DNA of 64,000 nt from Eubacteriaceae bacterium (GTDB taxonomy: Bacteria; Bacillota; Clostridia; Lachnospirales; Lachnospiraceae). The notes beneath the pieces are model-generated. The model saw only the letters and a list, made by a program, of their open reading frames with translations, made no database searches and had not been told where the DNA came from. Both the position numbers and the translations under genes were made by a program. Positions 19,032 to 27,568 of this stretch are shown here, one piece after another. Location of the stretch: contig CAJTCR010000001.1 of assembly GCA_910574915.1 (NCBI GenBank), positions 124,001 through 188,000 on the forward strand, read 5' to 3'. Within the stretch, counting starts at the first letter, position 1; each line of letters opens with the position of its first letter.

Positions 19032-20345
19032 TCAGCATTTATAAACTGCCCCGTTTTTTTCATAAAAATGTGTGGAGTAAAACTGCTTGGCTGCCTTTAT
19101 CAGATAGCAGGTATCCCTGATCCCAGCCGTCTCATAGGCAGAATGCATTGCAAGCTGCGGCAGCCCAATATCTACCGCATTTAAGGAAACCTTTCCGGCG
19201 GAAATATTTCCAAGCGTGCTTCCGCCCGCCTCGTCGGAACGGTTTGCAAAATACTGTACTGGAACGCCTGCTTTTTCGCAAAGATCCCGAAACAGCGCAA
19301 TGCTTACCGCATCGCTCGTGTACTTTTGTCCTGCGTGGGATTTGATAACGATTCCCTCATTCATATAGACACAGTTTTCGGCATCTGTTTTTTCTGGATG
19401 GTTTGGATGTACGGCATGTGCGTTGTCCGCGCTCAGCATAAAGCTGCCTGCCACAGCGCGGTAATAATCCTCCTCCGGGCGTTCCAGGCATCTGTTAATG
19501 CGCCTTAAAACATCGTATAAAAAGGTAGAGCCTGCTCCCTGCTTTGTGCCGGAGCCTACTTCTTCATTGTCAAAGCAGGCGTATACGTTGACGTTTTTCT
19601 CATGCTGCCCTTCCAGAAAGCCTTTTAAGGTGGCATAGGCGCATTGCAGGTCGTCCAGATGCGGGGAAGAGATAAATTCCTCCTGTGCGCCCCATACAGA
19701 CGGCTCCTGCCGGTTGTAAAGATACAAGTCGCTGCCGTAGACAGATTCTTCCGGCACATCCGCCGCCTTTGCAGCCAGCTTTTTAAAATCACCTTTTTTA
19801 ATTCCCGCTCCGCCAAATAACGGCAGCATATCCACCTGCTTGTTAAACGCATATCCGTCGTTGACTGCCCGGTTCATATGAATTGCCACGCTCGGGATCA
19901 GCACCAGGTCACGATCCATATTAATCAGCTTTGTAATAAAATGATCCTTTTCCTTTACAATTACCCTGCCTGCCACGGAAAGCGGACGGTCAAACCAGGT
20001 GGAGCAGATCATTCCGCCATACCCTTCGGTATTTAGCTGCGTATACTTGCCCTTTACCTCAATCTGTGCATTTTCCTTGATTTTAAATGTCGGATGGTCA
20101 CTGTGGGACGCCGTAATGTGAAAGCAGTAGTCCGAAAGCTTTGCTCCAATCCGAAACGCGATGATGCTGGAATCGTTTCTCGTTACATAGTATTTCCCGC
20201 CTGGCTTCATCTGCCATTCTTCCGGCTCTTTCAGCCTTGTATATCCGCTCTTTTCAAGCTCTCTTTCGATTCTTGCCACTGCATGGAACGCAGTCGGACA
20301 TTCCTTTAAAAATCCTGTCATTTCTTTCGATATTTTCTTAAACAT
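19032..20345 (-). CDS. M18-family aminopeptidase
   Basis: A cytoplasmic zinc aminopeptidase of the aspartyl aminopeptidase family, 437 residues (normal length). Metal-site motifs are ITASHSDHPTFKIK near residue 81, SSPHLDDLQC, DNEEVGSGTKQGAGS and MHSAYETAG near the C-terminus. It removes N-terminal residues, in this family usually acidic ones. It is preceded by an amino-acid permease 33 bases upstream and ends at a strong terminator, suggesting joint peptide/amino-acid use. Confidence 0.95.
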   Translation of the reverse strand: MFKKISKEMTGFLKECPTAFHAVARIERELEKSGYTRLKEPEEWQMKPGGKYYVTRNDSSIIAFRIGAKLSDYCFHITASHSDHPTFKIKENAQIEVKGKYTQLNTEGYGGMICSTWFDRPLSVAGRVIVKEKDHFITKLINMDRDLVLIPSVAIHMNRAVNDGYAFNKQVDMLPLFGGAGIKKGDFKKLAAKAADVPEESVYGSDLYLYNRQEPSVWGAQEEFISSPHLDDLQCAYATLKGFLEGQHEKNVNVYACFDNEEVGSGTKQGAGSTFLYDVLRRINRCLERPEEDYYRAVAGSFMLSADNAHAVHPNHPEKTDAENCVYMNEGIVIKSHAGQKYTSDAVSIALFRDLCEKAGVPVQYFANRSDEAGGSTLGNISAGKVSLNAVDIGLPQLAMHSAYETAGIRDTCYLIKAAKQFYSTHFYEKNGAVYKC

Positions 20346-20378
20346 GTCTACACTCCCTACTTTTATTTTAAGAGAGGA

Positions 20379-21806
20379 TTATCTTCGCTCCCGCTCTCTT
20401 TTTGCAAGGTACGGCATAATCATGCCTAATGCGGTCAGGATCACCGGAGTAATAATATTGAGCGCCATCGTAAATACATCGGTCGAATACATACCCAATA
20501 TACAACATGCCGCGGTCAGCACAAAACACCATGCTCCGAAAAATTTTGCCACTGCCTGGTTTTTCACAAAACGATACTCTGCCGGTATCGTATCATAAGC
20601 CTTCCGAAGCGCCAGATAAGCAACAAATACCCATAAATAACGCAGCGGCATACATACCGAGTTCAGCTTGTTTAGCTGTGCCAAAACTGCCGCCGCTCCC
20701 GGTACAAACGACTGAACAAGAATAATGCTTCCTGACAGCGCGATAATCAGCTTAATCCCATTTACATAAGCGCCCTGGTCATTTCTCTTAAGCAATGCGC
20801 TTGGAACAAATTCCTTTGCATCCTCATTATCCAGCAGCATACGAAGCGGCGCGTCAATGCTGACTACGAGTACGGCAAACTGCCCGATCATATTGCAGAG
20901 CGCGTACAGCACAAGCAGAAAGTCTCCCATCCCATAATAAGCGCCCAGCTTCTGGAACGCCCAATAAGAACCGTTGGACACATAGGAATTGAACGAATCG
21001 CTGCTGCTGTTAATCACAGCCGGATCAAACATCATTCCCATCGCGATGGTACCCAAAATCGCGCATACGACAACCATAACCGCCAGCATAATCATGCCTT
21101 TTGGAAATCCCTTTGCAGGGTCTTTTACTTTATTTACATACGGCGAGATCTTTTCACATCCGCCGACCGCAAATACAAGAATTGACAGCGATGTAAAATA
21201 TCCGACATTAAACTGCGGGATCAGATTTTTCATGCTAAAATCCATCGCGACATATCCGCCGTTTGGATTGATCGCCGGAGCCGCAAACATCAGCAAAATA
21301 TACAAAATAGACATTACAAACATGCTCGTTCCCGCAATGGATGCAAGCTTTTTCAGCGGATTCAGCCCGCGGCTTGCTACCCAGCAGAAAAACAAAAATA
21401 CAGCCAGTGTCGCAAGCTGCACGCCAATCGTCGGAAACGTATCATAGGTTTCCGCGTTGCGGAATACTGCCCAGCTAAGCGCCTTTAACCCGCCGCTGCC
21501 TTTGCTTGCGATATAAGTAATGTGACATGCCCAGTATGTCCATCCCGCATAGTATGCAAGCTTCGGCCCCATCGTGTTGTGAATCCACGAGCTGACACCG
21601 CCGCCTGACGTCTTAAACGCAGAGCCAAGCTCCCCGACCATCAGCGTATACGGCACAAAATACAGTGCAAACATTAAAACCCAGCTAAAAATTACCTGGA
21701 TGCCATTAAAATATACAAAGCCGTTTAATACGTTTCCAAAGCCCCATACACCTGAAAACGCAATAAACGCCAGCGTATACCATGTCATCTTTTTTGAATC
21801 CTTCAT
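20379..21806 (-). CDS. APC-superfamily amino-acid permease
   Basis: 475 residues with about 12 TM helices. The N-terminal FSGVWGFGNVLNGFVYF corresponds to the broken first helix of APC transporters, and VGELGSAFKTSGGGVSSWI is the conserved second-helix/loop region. It resembles the glutamate/GABA or YjeM-like antiporter branch, but the substrate cannot be told. The ATG at 21806 has GGAGG eight bases upstream; the longer TTG-started frame is less likely. A promoter is visible at 21881-21909. Confidence 0.92.
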   Translation of the reverse strand: MKDSKKMTWYTLAFIAFSGVWGFGNVLNGFVYFNGIQVIFSWVLMFALYFVPYTLMVGELGSAFKTSGGGVSSWIHNTMGPKLAYYAGWTYWACHITYIASKGSGGLKALSWAVFRNAETYDTFPTIGVQLATLAVFLFFCWVASRGLNPLKKLASIAGTSMFVMSILYILLMFAAPAINPNGGYVAMDFSMKNLIPQFNVGYFTSLSILVFAVGGCEKISPYVNKVKDPAKGFPKGMIMLAVMVVVCAILGTIAMGMMFDPAVINSSSDSFNSYVSNGSYWAFQKLGAYYGMGDFLLVLYALCNMIGQFAVLVVSIDAPLRMLLDNEDAKEFVPSALLKRNDQGAYVNGIKLIIALSGSIILVQSFVPGAAAVLAQLNKLNSVCMPLRYLWVFVAYLALRKAYDTIPAEYRFVKNQAVAKFFGAWCFVLTAACCILGMYSTDVFTMALNIITPVILTALGMIMPYLAKRERERR

Positions 21807-21880
21807 TGATGCTTCCTCCAATACCTTGTTCTTGTTACTTTTTCAAATGATACATGTTGATTGTCCGCAACATACAAATT

Positions 21881-21909
21881 AATATAACATAAGTATGTGC
21901 AATTATCAA
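21881..21909 (-). promoter_or_regulatory. promoter of the permease-aminopeptidase operon
   Basis: Minus strand TTGATA, 17-base spacer, TATATT. Confidence 0.75.
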
Positions 21910-21941
21910 CAACAATTTGACATATCAACCGTCACAAAAAA

Positions 21942-21979
21942 CCAGCGTTCCCATATAGGCAAGCAGCCGGGTACGCTGG
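21942..21979 (-). terminator. Rho-independent terminator
   Basis: The stem CCAGCGTACCC/GGGAACGCTGG with one mismatch is followed on the minus strand by TTTTTT. It ends the unit of two unrecognised genes to the right. Confidence 0.9.
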
Positions 21980-21995
21980 ATCAAGTATGGAAGAA

Positions 21996-22847
21996 TCATA
22001 TCGACTCCCAATATCCTTTACTTTCTATCTCATCCGTATTCTTTCCCTTATCCCATTCTTTACGGTAAAGCTCATAATCCAATTCATCAAAAAGTATCTG
22101 CCATCCATCTTTTCCATTTTTGTCATAAAAAGACAAGCTGTTGGGGCCAAGTTTTAAAATTCCATTTGGTGTACGTTTCGCAACCCCGCTTATTTCAAAT
22201 GCGGCAAACATAATTGCCTCATCCATCGACTTTATTAGCTGCGGATACTGCGACATATATTCCTCCGCCATCGACACCAGCTTCTCACGTCCCTGATCAT
22301 CCAGCAGTAATATTCCGCCTCTGCCTTCGTAGCCATTCGCCGTAATATAATGGATGCCTGTCTTTTGATCTGTATGCACCTTGAATCCTGTCAGCTCTTT
22401 TTCCCGCAGCACATCTGTTTGGAGTGCTTTTTTTAATGCCCCTTCCAGTTCGTCTGTAACCCGCACTACACAATAAAATCCGCTACCAAAATCCCGGATT
22501 AAAACTTTCGTTCCAGTAGCTATGTCTTTTTGCACAGCCAAATCCTGTACAGAACGCATAACCACTCCCGTTCCCGCTTTTTTATCATAGATTGAAATGT
22601 ATCCTGACTGCTCATCTTGAGAAATTTTATAGTTTTCTGTTTCCAGGTTGATATCGGACAGATCTGCGGAATAATTGCAGTAATTAAGATAAGGACTTTC
22701 AAATTTTGTCTGTAACAAATCTACAAAATCTCTGTTTTGAGATGAATGTGCCTTTTTGCTTAAAAGATCCGAAAAACCAGTTTTGCCTGTAGATTTTTGC
22801 TGCCTTCCGATAAGGTTATGGTAACTATAAGAGAAATCGATTTTCAT
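21996..22847 (-). CDS. unrecognised protein, lineage-specific (283 aa)
   Basis: I do not recognise a family. The ATG at 22847 is preceded by AGGAGG at eight bases; the longer open frame has no ribosome site. The N-terminus (MKIDFSYSYHNLIGRQQKST) has no signal peptide. The rest is mixed alpha/beta and soluble, with a region reading DEQSGYISIYDKKAGTGVV and a C-terminal ILKLGPNSLSFYDKNGKDGW. No catalytic motif is evident. It is the last gene before a terminator, 64 bases after the 360-residue neighbour, and both start MKI with strong ribosome sites, so they probably act together. Confidence 0.7.
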   Translation of the reverse strand: MKIDFSYSYHNLIGRQQKSTGKTGFSDLLSKKAHSSQNRDFVDLLQTKFESPYLNYCNYSADLSDINLETENYKISQDEQSGYISIYDKKAGTGVVMRSVQDLAVQKDIATGTKVLIRDFGSGFYCVVRVTDELEGALKKALQTDVLREKELTGFKVHTDQKTGIHYITANGYEGRGGILLLDDQGREKLVSMAEEYMSQYPQLIKSMDEAIMFAAFEISGVAKRTPNGILKLGPNSLSFYDKNGKDGWQILFDELDYELYRKEWDKGKNTDEIESKGYWESI

Positions 22848-22911
22848 AACATAGACCTCCTGTAATCTAAAATTGATCTGTGCGGTAATATACTTACCAA
22901 CTCCCAGCAAA

Positions 22912-23994
22912 TTAGATGCAGTTATCCCACATGCTGTCCCCTTTGGTGGAAGCCCATATTTCTGAAAATATATCAAATTTACTTAAAAAGTCTTTGCACT
23001 CCTGCTCCATATCTCCCTTTAAATACTGATTCATAAAATCCTTCATATGATAAAATCCGATGATCGTATCACTATATAAATCATACGGTACATCTGCTGC
23101 CCATTTCTTCTGATTGTACGAAATTTCCACATATCCCTTCTGGTATTCCTGCCTGTTCGTATCATCCCATCCCGGCACTTTTTTATCCTGATAAAAAAAT
23201 GTAAAGTTCTTTGGCGGTATGGAATCTATGTCCGTCAGGCTAATGACACGCCCCTGGAATGCATGATGCTGCCATACTTTATGATAGTCCATTCCCCCTG
23301 CAAGCGCGTAAGATGGATTTTTCTCTACTTTATCAAAATCAATGCTGTCTGTTTCCCATTTTTCTGCCATTTCCTGAATTGCCTGCCTGATATTGTTTCT
23401 CATATCTTCTTGTTTGTAGTAATAATCTGAATTATAATACATCCAGTTATCCTCTTTTGCACCGCCATGTGCGGCTGCTATCTCAGCGCCTTCCTTTTCA
23501 TTGGCAGCATAAGCAGCATTTACATTTTGCTTTTGAAATAATCCATATATTTCTTCTAAGATCTGCTGGTTATCCTTTGCGTTGTAACCATTCGTATATC
23601 TTTGCTGAACCATTTCCACACGCATATCCATGCAAATATTTTTAATCTTCCGCTGCACATCCTCAGCGGATATCTCCCCTGAATAATAAGAACGCATCAG
23701 ATTTTCTACATCTTTCATGACCTTCCTGCCATAATCACCGCTTAAACACGAAGCAGGCATTCCCTTTACTTTCATAATGTCATTATAATTCTCGCTTGTA
23801 ATTACTATTTCTGAAAACCCTTTTACGCCAAGCTCTTCAAAAGACTTTGCACCATCCGGCACCAGTTTATAACCATCGCCAAGATATTTCTTTCTTAATT
23901 CTTCATTTGCTTCCTCCGAACCGCCGATTACGTAACTTTTCGAAGGATCTGCCAGGCTGCAATGCATCCAGCCTAATTGACTTTCTATTTTCAT
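22912..23994 (-). CDS. unrecognised protein, lineage-specific (360 aa)
   Basis: No family recognised. The ATG at 23994 has AAGGA seven bases upstream. The protein is soluble and acidic, without a signal peptide. Its N-terminal part (YVIGGSEEANEELRKKYLGDGYKL, given here only as the start of that block) resembles small ligand-handling domains only loosely. The middle is helical (MRNNIRQAIQEMAEKWE), and the C-terminus ends KGDSMWDNCI. It sits downstream of the BlaI-type operator and secreted protein, beyond the hairpin at 24025-24049, so it may be transcribed by read-through from there. Confidence 0.7.
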   Translation of the reverse strand: MKIESQLGWMHCSLADPSKSYVIGGSEEANEELRKKYLGDGYKLVPDGAKSFEELGVKGFSEIVITSENYNDIMKVKGMPASCLSGDYGRKVMKDVENLMRSYYSGEISAEDVQRKIKNICMDMRVEMVQQRYTNGYNAKDNQQILEEIYGLFQKQNVNAAYAANEKEGAEIAAAHGGAKEDNWMYYNSDYYYKQEDMRNNIRQAIQEMAEKWETDSIDFDKVEKNPSYALAGGMDYHKVWQHHAFQGRVISLTDIDSIPPKNFTFFYQDKKVPGWDDTNRQEYQKGYVEISYNQKKWAADVPYDLYSDTIIGFYHMKDFMNQYLKGDMEQECKDFLSKFDIFSEIWASTKGDSMWDNCI

Positions 23995-24024
23995 ACATAC
24001 TTCCTTCCTCAAACGTTTTCAAAC

Positions 24025-24049
24025 CTCCCGTTTTACAGTAAAACGGGAG
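24025..24049 (-). terminator. hairpin between the secreted-protein gene and the downstream pair
   Basis: A perfect 11-bp stem CTCCCGTTTTA with a 3-base loop, followed on the minus strand only by GTTTG. The weak T tract suggests a partial terminator or an mRNA-stabilising hairpin. Confidence 0.55.
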
Positions 24050-24070
24050 ATTGTTTCTGATATCCGTAAA

Positions 24071-24643
24071 TTAATAGTTTACATATCCAGATACGTAGAC
24101 CGTCCTGCCAGAATTATTGCGGATTGCCAGACGATATGAGCCGCGGCTATAGATCTTAATTTCCTTGCTGATGCTCCCATTCGTCCTGTTTGCATGGCGA
24201 AAATTCCCGTCTGGTGTAATCAGCCCAAAATCAACGCTTGCATTAAATGGAGTATAGGAACAATTAATGGTCACCGTTTCACCAGCCTCAAGGTAAAAGT
24301 TTCTGTCTGCCTGCGCCATCGTGCCTGGGGCAATACCAAAATCATCAATGCTCATAATAGCCCGCTCTATACTTTCAAGCGGAAAAGTCGTAATCTTACC
24401 CTCATCTACTGTATCACTTGCCAAATCCTCGATATTGACTGAAAAATCCTCTTTTTCATCGCTTACCACCACAGGCTCTTCGATCAGATCGTCCTTGATA
24501 TGCGCCAATTCCTCTTCTGACATTATCTCGAAAGATTCCTCCTGCATTGTGTGCATATCGCTTGCAGCAGCCGATGCCAAAACGCCCGTGCTACTTGCAG
24601 CCACAGCGAAAACCAGCGCAAATGCTGCCATTTTCTTTTTCAT
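24071..24643 (-). CDS. secreted protein with C-terminal PPC-like beta domain
   Basis: 190 residues. A Sec signal peptide (MKKKMAAFALVFAVAASS, cleavage near 24-28 after ASA) is followed by an acidic, probably flexible segment with MSEEELAHIKDDL. The C-terminal domain (about 110-190) is beta-rich, with LEAGETVTINCSYTPF and a closing GSYRLAIRNNSGRTVYVSG, the rhythm of bacterial pre-peptidase C-terminal/PPC domains. The same type of domain ends the BlaR1-like sensor next door. The ATG has AAAGGAG eight bases upstream. The promoter carries the same operator as blaI, so it is probably induced by the BlaR/BlaI pair. Confidence 0.75.
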   Translation of the reverse strand: MKKKMAAFALVFAVAASSTGVLASAAASDMHTMQEESFEIMSEEELAHIKDDLIEEPVVVSDEKEDFSVNIEDLASDTVDEGKITTFPLESIERAIMSIDDFGIAPGTMAQADRNFYLEAGETVTINCSYTPFNASVDFGLITPDGNFRHANRTNGSISKEIKIYSRGSYRLAIRNNSGRTVYVSGYVNY

Positions 24644-24839
24644 AGATGTAACTCCTTTCTCGATCTAAATATCTTACGTTACATAACCAAAACCATTACT
24701 TTTACAGGATCCTGAACACATTTATTTCATGAAAGTTCCGCTCAGATTTCCTCAAAAAATGAGATTGGCACACAGCAGTGATGTGCGCACATCTTACCAG
24801 CAAAGTTCCGTTTGCAAGTTTATGGGCTGCTGTATCATT

Positions 24840-24882
24840 ACTTTACTACTAATACCAAAAACTGTCAATAATATAATTACAT
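24840..24882 (-). promoter_or_regulatory. promoter and BlaI-type operator of the secreted-protein gene
   Basis: Minus strand TTGACA, 17-base spacer, TAAAGT. The 20 bases ending in the -35 box, ATGTAATTATATTATTGACA (24863-24882), match the blaI promoter in 18 of 20 positions. The 190-base leader before the gene holds a 14-bp palindrome (GATGTGCGCACATC, 24780-24793) and two copies of AAAGTTCCG 70 bases apart. Confidence 0.7.
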
Positions 24883-24922
24883 TTTTAACATAAACATAAT
24901 TATATATTCCATCATGTAACTC

Positions 24923-26389
24923 TTAATCAATAAAAACATTACCATAAATTTTGATCTGTTTCCCGTCGGCTGCTTTGATTCCTTTGACAAGCAACAGATA
25001 TTCTGCCTTCTCTGTTATATCAAACGTGTACATTAAAAAGCCGTCTTGAGAATAACTGTATCGGCACAAACCGTTTTCATCTTTCAGCCCCACTTTAAAA
25101 GCATCTTTTTCGTTTTCTGAGTAGAACGCAACCCTTACACGATCCCCTTTATTCAGAGAGACAGATAAAAGATTTTTGTCTCCGCCGCCTGGTATCGTAA
25201 CATCTATATTTGTTGCCTTCCTCCCAACCATCCTAAGCCTGTCAAAGTCCAAAATATCTTCTTCGCTAAGCTCCTGATACTCTGTATATTCCTTAAAATC
25301 ATAATCCGATTCCACGACCACACTGTTTGCATCCTGCGCTTTCATTGCAATACAGCTATCCACTGAGTAAACCCCCTGCAATGCGGCATAAGTAACTGCC
25401 GGGCTATATACCGCAAAAAAGATAGCTGCGGTGACCGTGGCTTTCTTAGTCAATTTTCCTGTCCCTTTCATAATATGAATCATTCTCCTTTCCGCTTCTT
25501 TTTCATTCCTTCCGGTAAATCCAGCAGCATAGTTCATTGTTTCATTCCCTCTTTCGTCTTCGAACATCGCAAGCAGCAGCTTTGCATACTTATAACGTTT
25601 TTCTGAACCAGCAGACTCCAGCACCTTTTCATCGCACGCCAGCTCACTGTAATGGGCAAAATCCTTTTGAAAAAAAGAAATCACAGGATTAAACCAATGG
25701 ATTCCACAGATCAGCATCATAAAAAAGCGATAAACTACATCTCTCCTCTTACAGTGAATCAGCTCGTGCTTTAGCATCATGTCTGCTTCTTCCCCGCACG
25801 ACAGATCCGAAGGAAAATAAATGCAGGGATGCAGCAAGCCTGACGAAAACGGCGAAGCAATGATGCTGCACCTGTAGATTTTTATTTTTCTACGGATACC
25901 AAGCTCCTGTTCAAAGGCGGCGCATCTTTTTCGGACGTCCCCATCCTCCCACTCTGTAGATACGGCACGGATTTTTTTCACCGCAAGATACTCCCGCAGA
26001 AAACGCCGCAAAAAAACAAACAGACATCCTGCCAGCCAGATCCAGAATATAATACACCTAACAAGCGTCAGCCTGGGATTCCAGATCATTAAAATGCCGG
26101 AATCACTCTGGTGCCCGATAATCGTCCATAACCCGATTGGCTCTAAAATGCCCCATTCCGGCTTTGTCCTGCGGTATGCTGCGCCTGCGGCAAGCAGTAC
26201 CTGCGGAGCGAGAAAAAACAAAATCTCCGCCCGCATCAATACATACAGAATGTACACCTGATACCGCTTGCACAATCGGTCTGTCAGCAGCTTTGACAGT
26301 AAAAAAATTGCGCTGCCGGCTGCCGATACAGATGGCAGCAGTACAAGTATCAGATTTATCAAATATAAAATATGATCACTCTGCTTCAT
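24923..26389 (-). CDS. BlaR1/MecR1-like M56 metalloprotease sensor with a non-penicillin-binding outer domain
   Basis: 488 residues. Four TM helices surround a gluzincin domain with HELIH at 208-212 and the third-ligand helix SELACDEKVLE near 248-258. In BlaR1 this protease is switched on from outside and leads to cleavage of BlaI. After the last TM (about 318-338) the outer part is only about 150 residues and has no STxK serine of beta-lactam sensors. Its end (LNKGDRVRVAFYSEN ... AEYLLLVKGIKAADGKQIKI) looks PPC-like, as in the neighbouring secreted protein. The start overlaps the blaI stop by 14 bases, so the pair is coupled. The signal sensed is unknown. Confidence 0.85.
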   Translation of the reverse strand: MKQSDHILYLINLILVLLPSVSAAGSAIFLLSKLLTDRLCKRYQVYILYVLMRAEILFFLAPQVLLAAGAAYRRTKPEWGILEPIGLWTIIGHQSDSGILMIWNPRLTLVRCIIFWIWLAGCLFVFLRRFLREYLAVKKIRAVSTEWEDGDVRKRCAAFEQELGIRRKIKIYRCSIIASPFSSGLLHPCIYFPSDLSCGEEADMMLKHELIHCKRRDVVYRFFMMLICGIHWFNPVISFFQKDFAHYSELACDEKVLESAGSEKRYKYAKLLLAMFEDERGNETMNYAAGFTGRNEKEAERRMIHIMKGTGKLTKKATVTAAIFFAVYSPAVTYAALQGVYSVDSCIAMKAQDANSVVVESDYDFKEYTEYQELSEEDILDFDRLRMVGRKATNIDVTIPGGGDKNLLSVSLNKGDRVRVAFYSENEKDAFKVGLKDENGLCRYSYSQDGFLMYTFDITEKAEYLLLVKGIKAADGKQIKIYGNVFID

Positions 26390-26783
26390 CCTTGTTTAAC
26401 TCCTCCAATAACTGTCCGATTCGTTCCTTTTCCTTCTGCCGCAGCTTCGTCCTGCCGCAGAATGCCGCAGCCAGCCCTTCAAAAGATGTGATCCCAAATT
26501 CACGCTCTAAATGTTCCCTGAAAAATGCCCTCTGATATTCTTCCTTCGTTATTTTCGGGATATAAATATGATGCTTGCCGCTGCGGGCTGCCGTTACCAG
26601 CCCTTTTTTTGCAATTCTGTGAAGAATGGTAGATTTTGTTCCTAATGCCTGGTCAAACCTTGCATAGATATCCTCACTTTTGATTCCGTCCGGGTGCTCC
26701 CAGATCATTTCCATAAACTGCATTTCCGTTTTCGACAGTTTTTTAATTCCTAATGGTTCCAGTGCTTTCTGCGGTGTTTTCAT
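26376..26783 (-). CDS. BlaI/MecI-family transcriptional repressor
   Basis: 135 residues. The winged-helix domain (LSKTEMQFMEMIWEHPDGIK, KSTILHRIAKKGLVTAARSGKHHIYIP) and the dimerisation helix (FFREHLEREFGITSFEGLAAAF) are family-typical. BlaI proteins repress their own operon and are inactivated by proteolysis triggered by BlaR1. The overlapping partner is the BlaR1-like gene. No beta-lactamase or PBP gene is near, so its regulon is different. Confidence 0.93.
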   Translation of the reverse strand: MKTPQKALEPLGIKKLSKTEMQFMEMIWEHPDGIKSEDIYARFDQALGTKSTILHRIAKKGLVTAARSGKHHIYIPKITKEEYQRAFFREHLEREFGITSFEGLAAAFCGRTKLRQKEKERIGQLLEELNKDEAE

Positions 26784-26825
26784 AATTCCATATGTTCCTT
26801 CCTATTTTTATATGTTCCTACAACC

Positions 26826-26871
26826 AGCATACTACTTCTAAAACCAGGTGTCAATTATACAATTACATTTT
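26826..26871 (-). promoter_or_regulatory. promoter and candidate operator of blaI-blaR
   Basis: Minus strand TTGACA, 17-base spacer, TATGCT. The 20-base element ATGTAATTGTATAATTGACA (26849-26868) overlaps the -35 box and recurs at the secreted-protein promoter. A further inverted pair TACATTT-N7-AAATGTA lies directly upstream (26864-26884) and has the TACA/TGTA ends seen in BlaI/MecI operators. Confidence 0.7.
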
Positions 26872-26892
26872 ATTTATAAATGTATGAAAACA

Positions 26893-26938
26893 AAAAAGCA
26901 GGAAACCGTTCGGACTGAACCGTAATTTCCTGCTTTTT
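26893..26938 (-). terminator. Rho-independent terminator
   Basis: A 13-bp stem AAAAAGCAGGAAA/TTTCCTGCTTTTT with T runs; it ends the 160-residue protein gene to the right. Confidence 0.9.
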
Positions 26939-26998
26939 CACATCGCAGCGTTTAAAAATCAATTCTTTTTCCCCAGGCGGCATCCTGATCCATTTTTC

Positions 26999-27481
26999 TT
27001 AAACAGAAACAGAAATGCTGACATCTGGTTGTGCAGCAACCACTTCTGCTGTTTTTGTATAAGTGACAGGCTGCTTTTCCGGGCTGGTATGGCAAGGCTC
27101 TGCGCTGTCCTCTAACATTCCCTTTCCTTCTTCACTGATCTGTATCATATCCGTATCTGCATTTGTTTGCGTATCCGCATTGCTTTCTTCTTTAAGCTTC
27201 TCTTCCATCTTTTTACGTTCTTCTTTACGTTTTAAAACTGCCTCCTCCTGCTGCAATTTTGCTTTTTCTCTTGCCTGTCTTGCGTCCTCTTCCATTCCCT
27301 TGTCAGCTTCTGCCTGATATTCCTGCGCCTGTTTGGAAAAATCGCTGACATATCCGATTGCACGTTCCATTGTTGCCGTATCGCCTCTGCGTCTTGCATC
27401 CTTAAAAACACGCATAGGCGTATTCAGCAGATTCATATTTGTCCTTGCCCCTACAAGTCCTTCCATTGTCTTCGTATGCAT
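26999..27481 (-). CDS. unrecognised helical protein (160 aa)
   Basis: No family recognised. The first 60 residues are helical (MRVFKDARRRGDTATMERAI), followed by a highly charged coiled coil (residues 60-100, Glu/Lys/Gln) and a Thr/Asn-rich linker with MIQISEEGKGML, then a low-complexity tail. The motif resembles VDISGEGRRAL in the protein at 41032-41562, so the two may belong to one lineage-specific set. The ATG has AGGAGG seven bases upstream. No signal peptide. Confidence 0.7.
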   Translation of the reverse strand: MHTKTMEGLVGARTNMNLLNTPMRVFKDARRRGDTATMERAIGYVSDFSKQAQEYQAEADKGMEEDARQAREKAKLQQEEAVLKRKEERKKMEEKLKEESNADTQTNADTDMIQISEEGKGMLEDSAEPCHTSPEKQPVTYTKTAEVVAAQPDVSISVSV

Positions 27482-27568
27482 AGCACTACCTCCTGATCAT
27501 CATTTTTTAAGCATAAATGCCTTATATTTTCTTTCGGAAGCACAAATACATACGATAAGGATTTTGTT

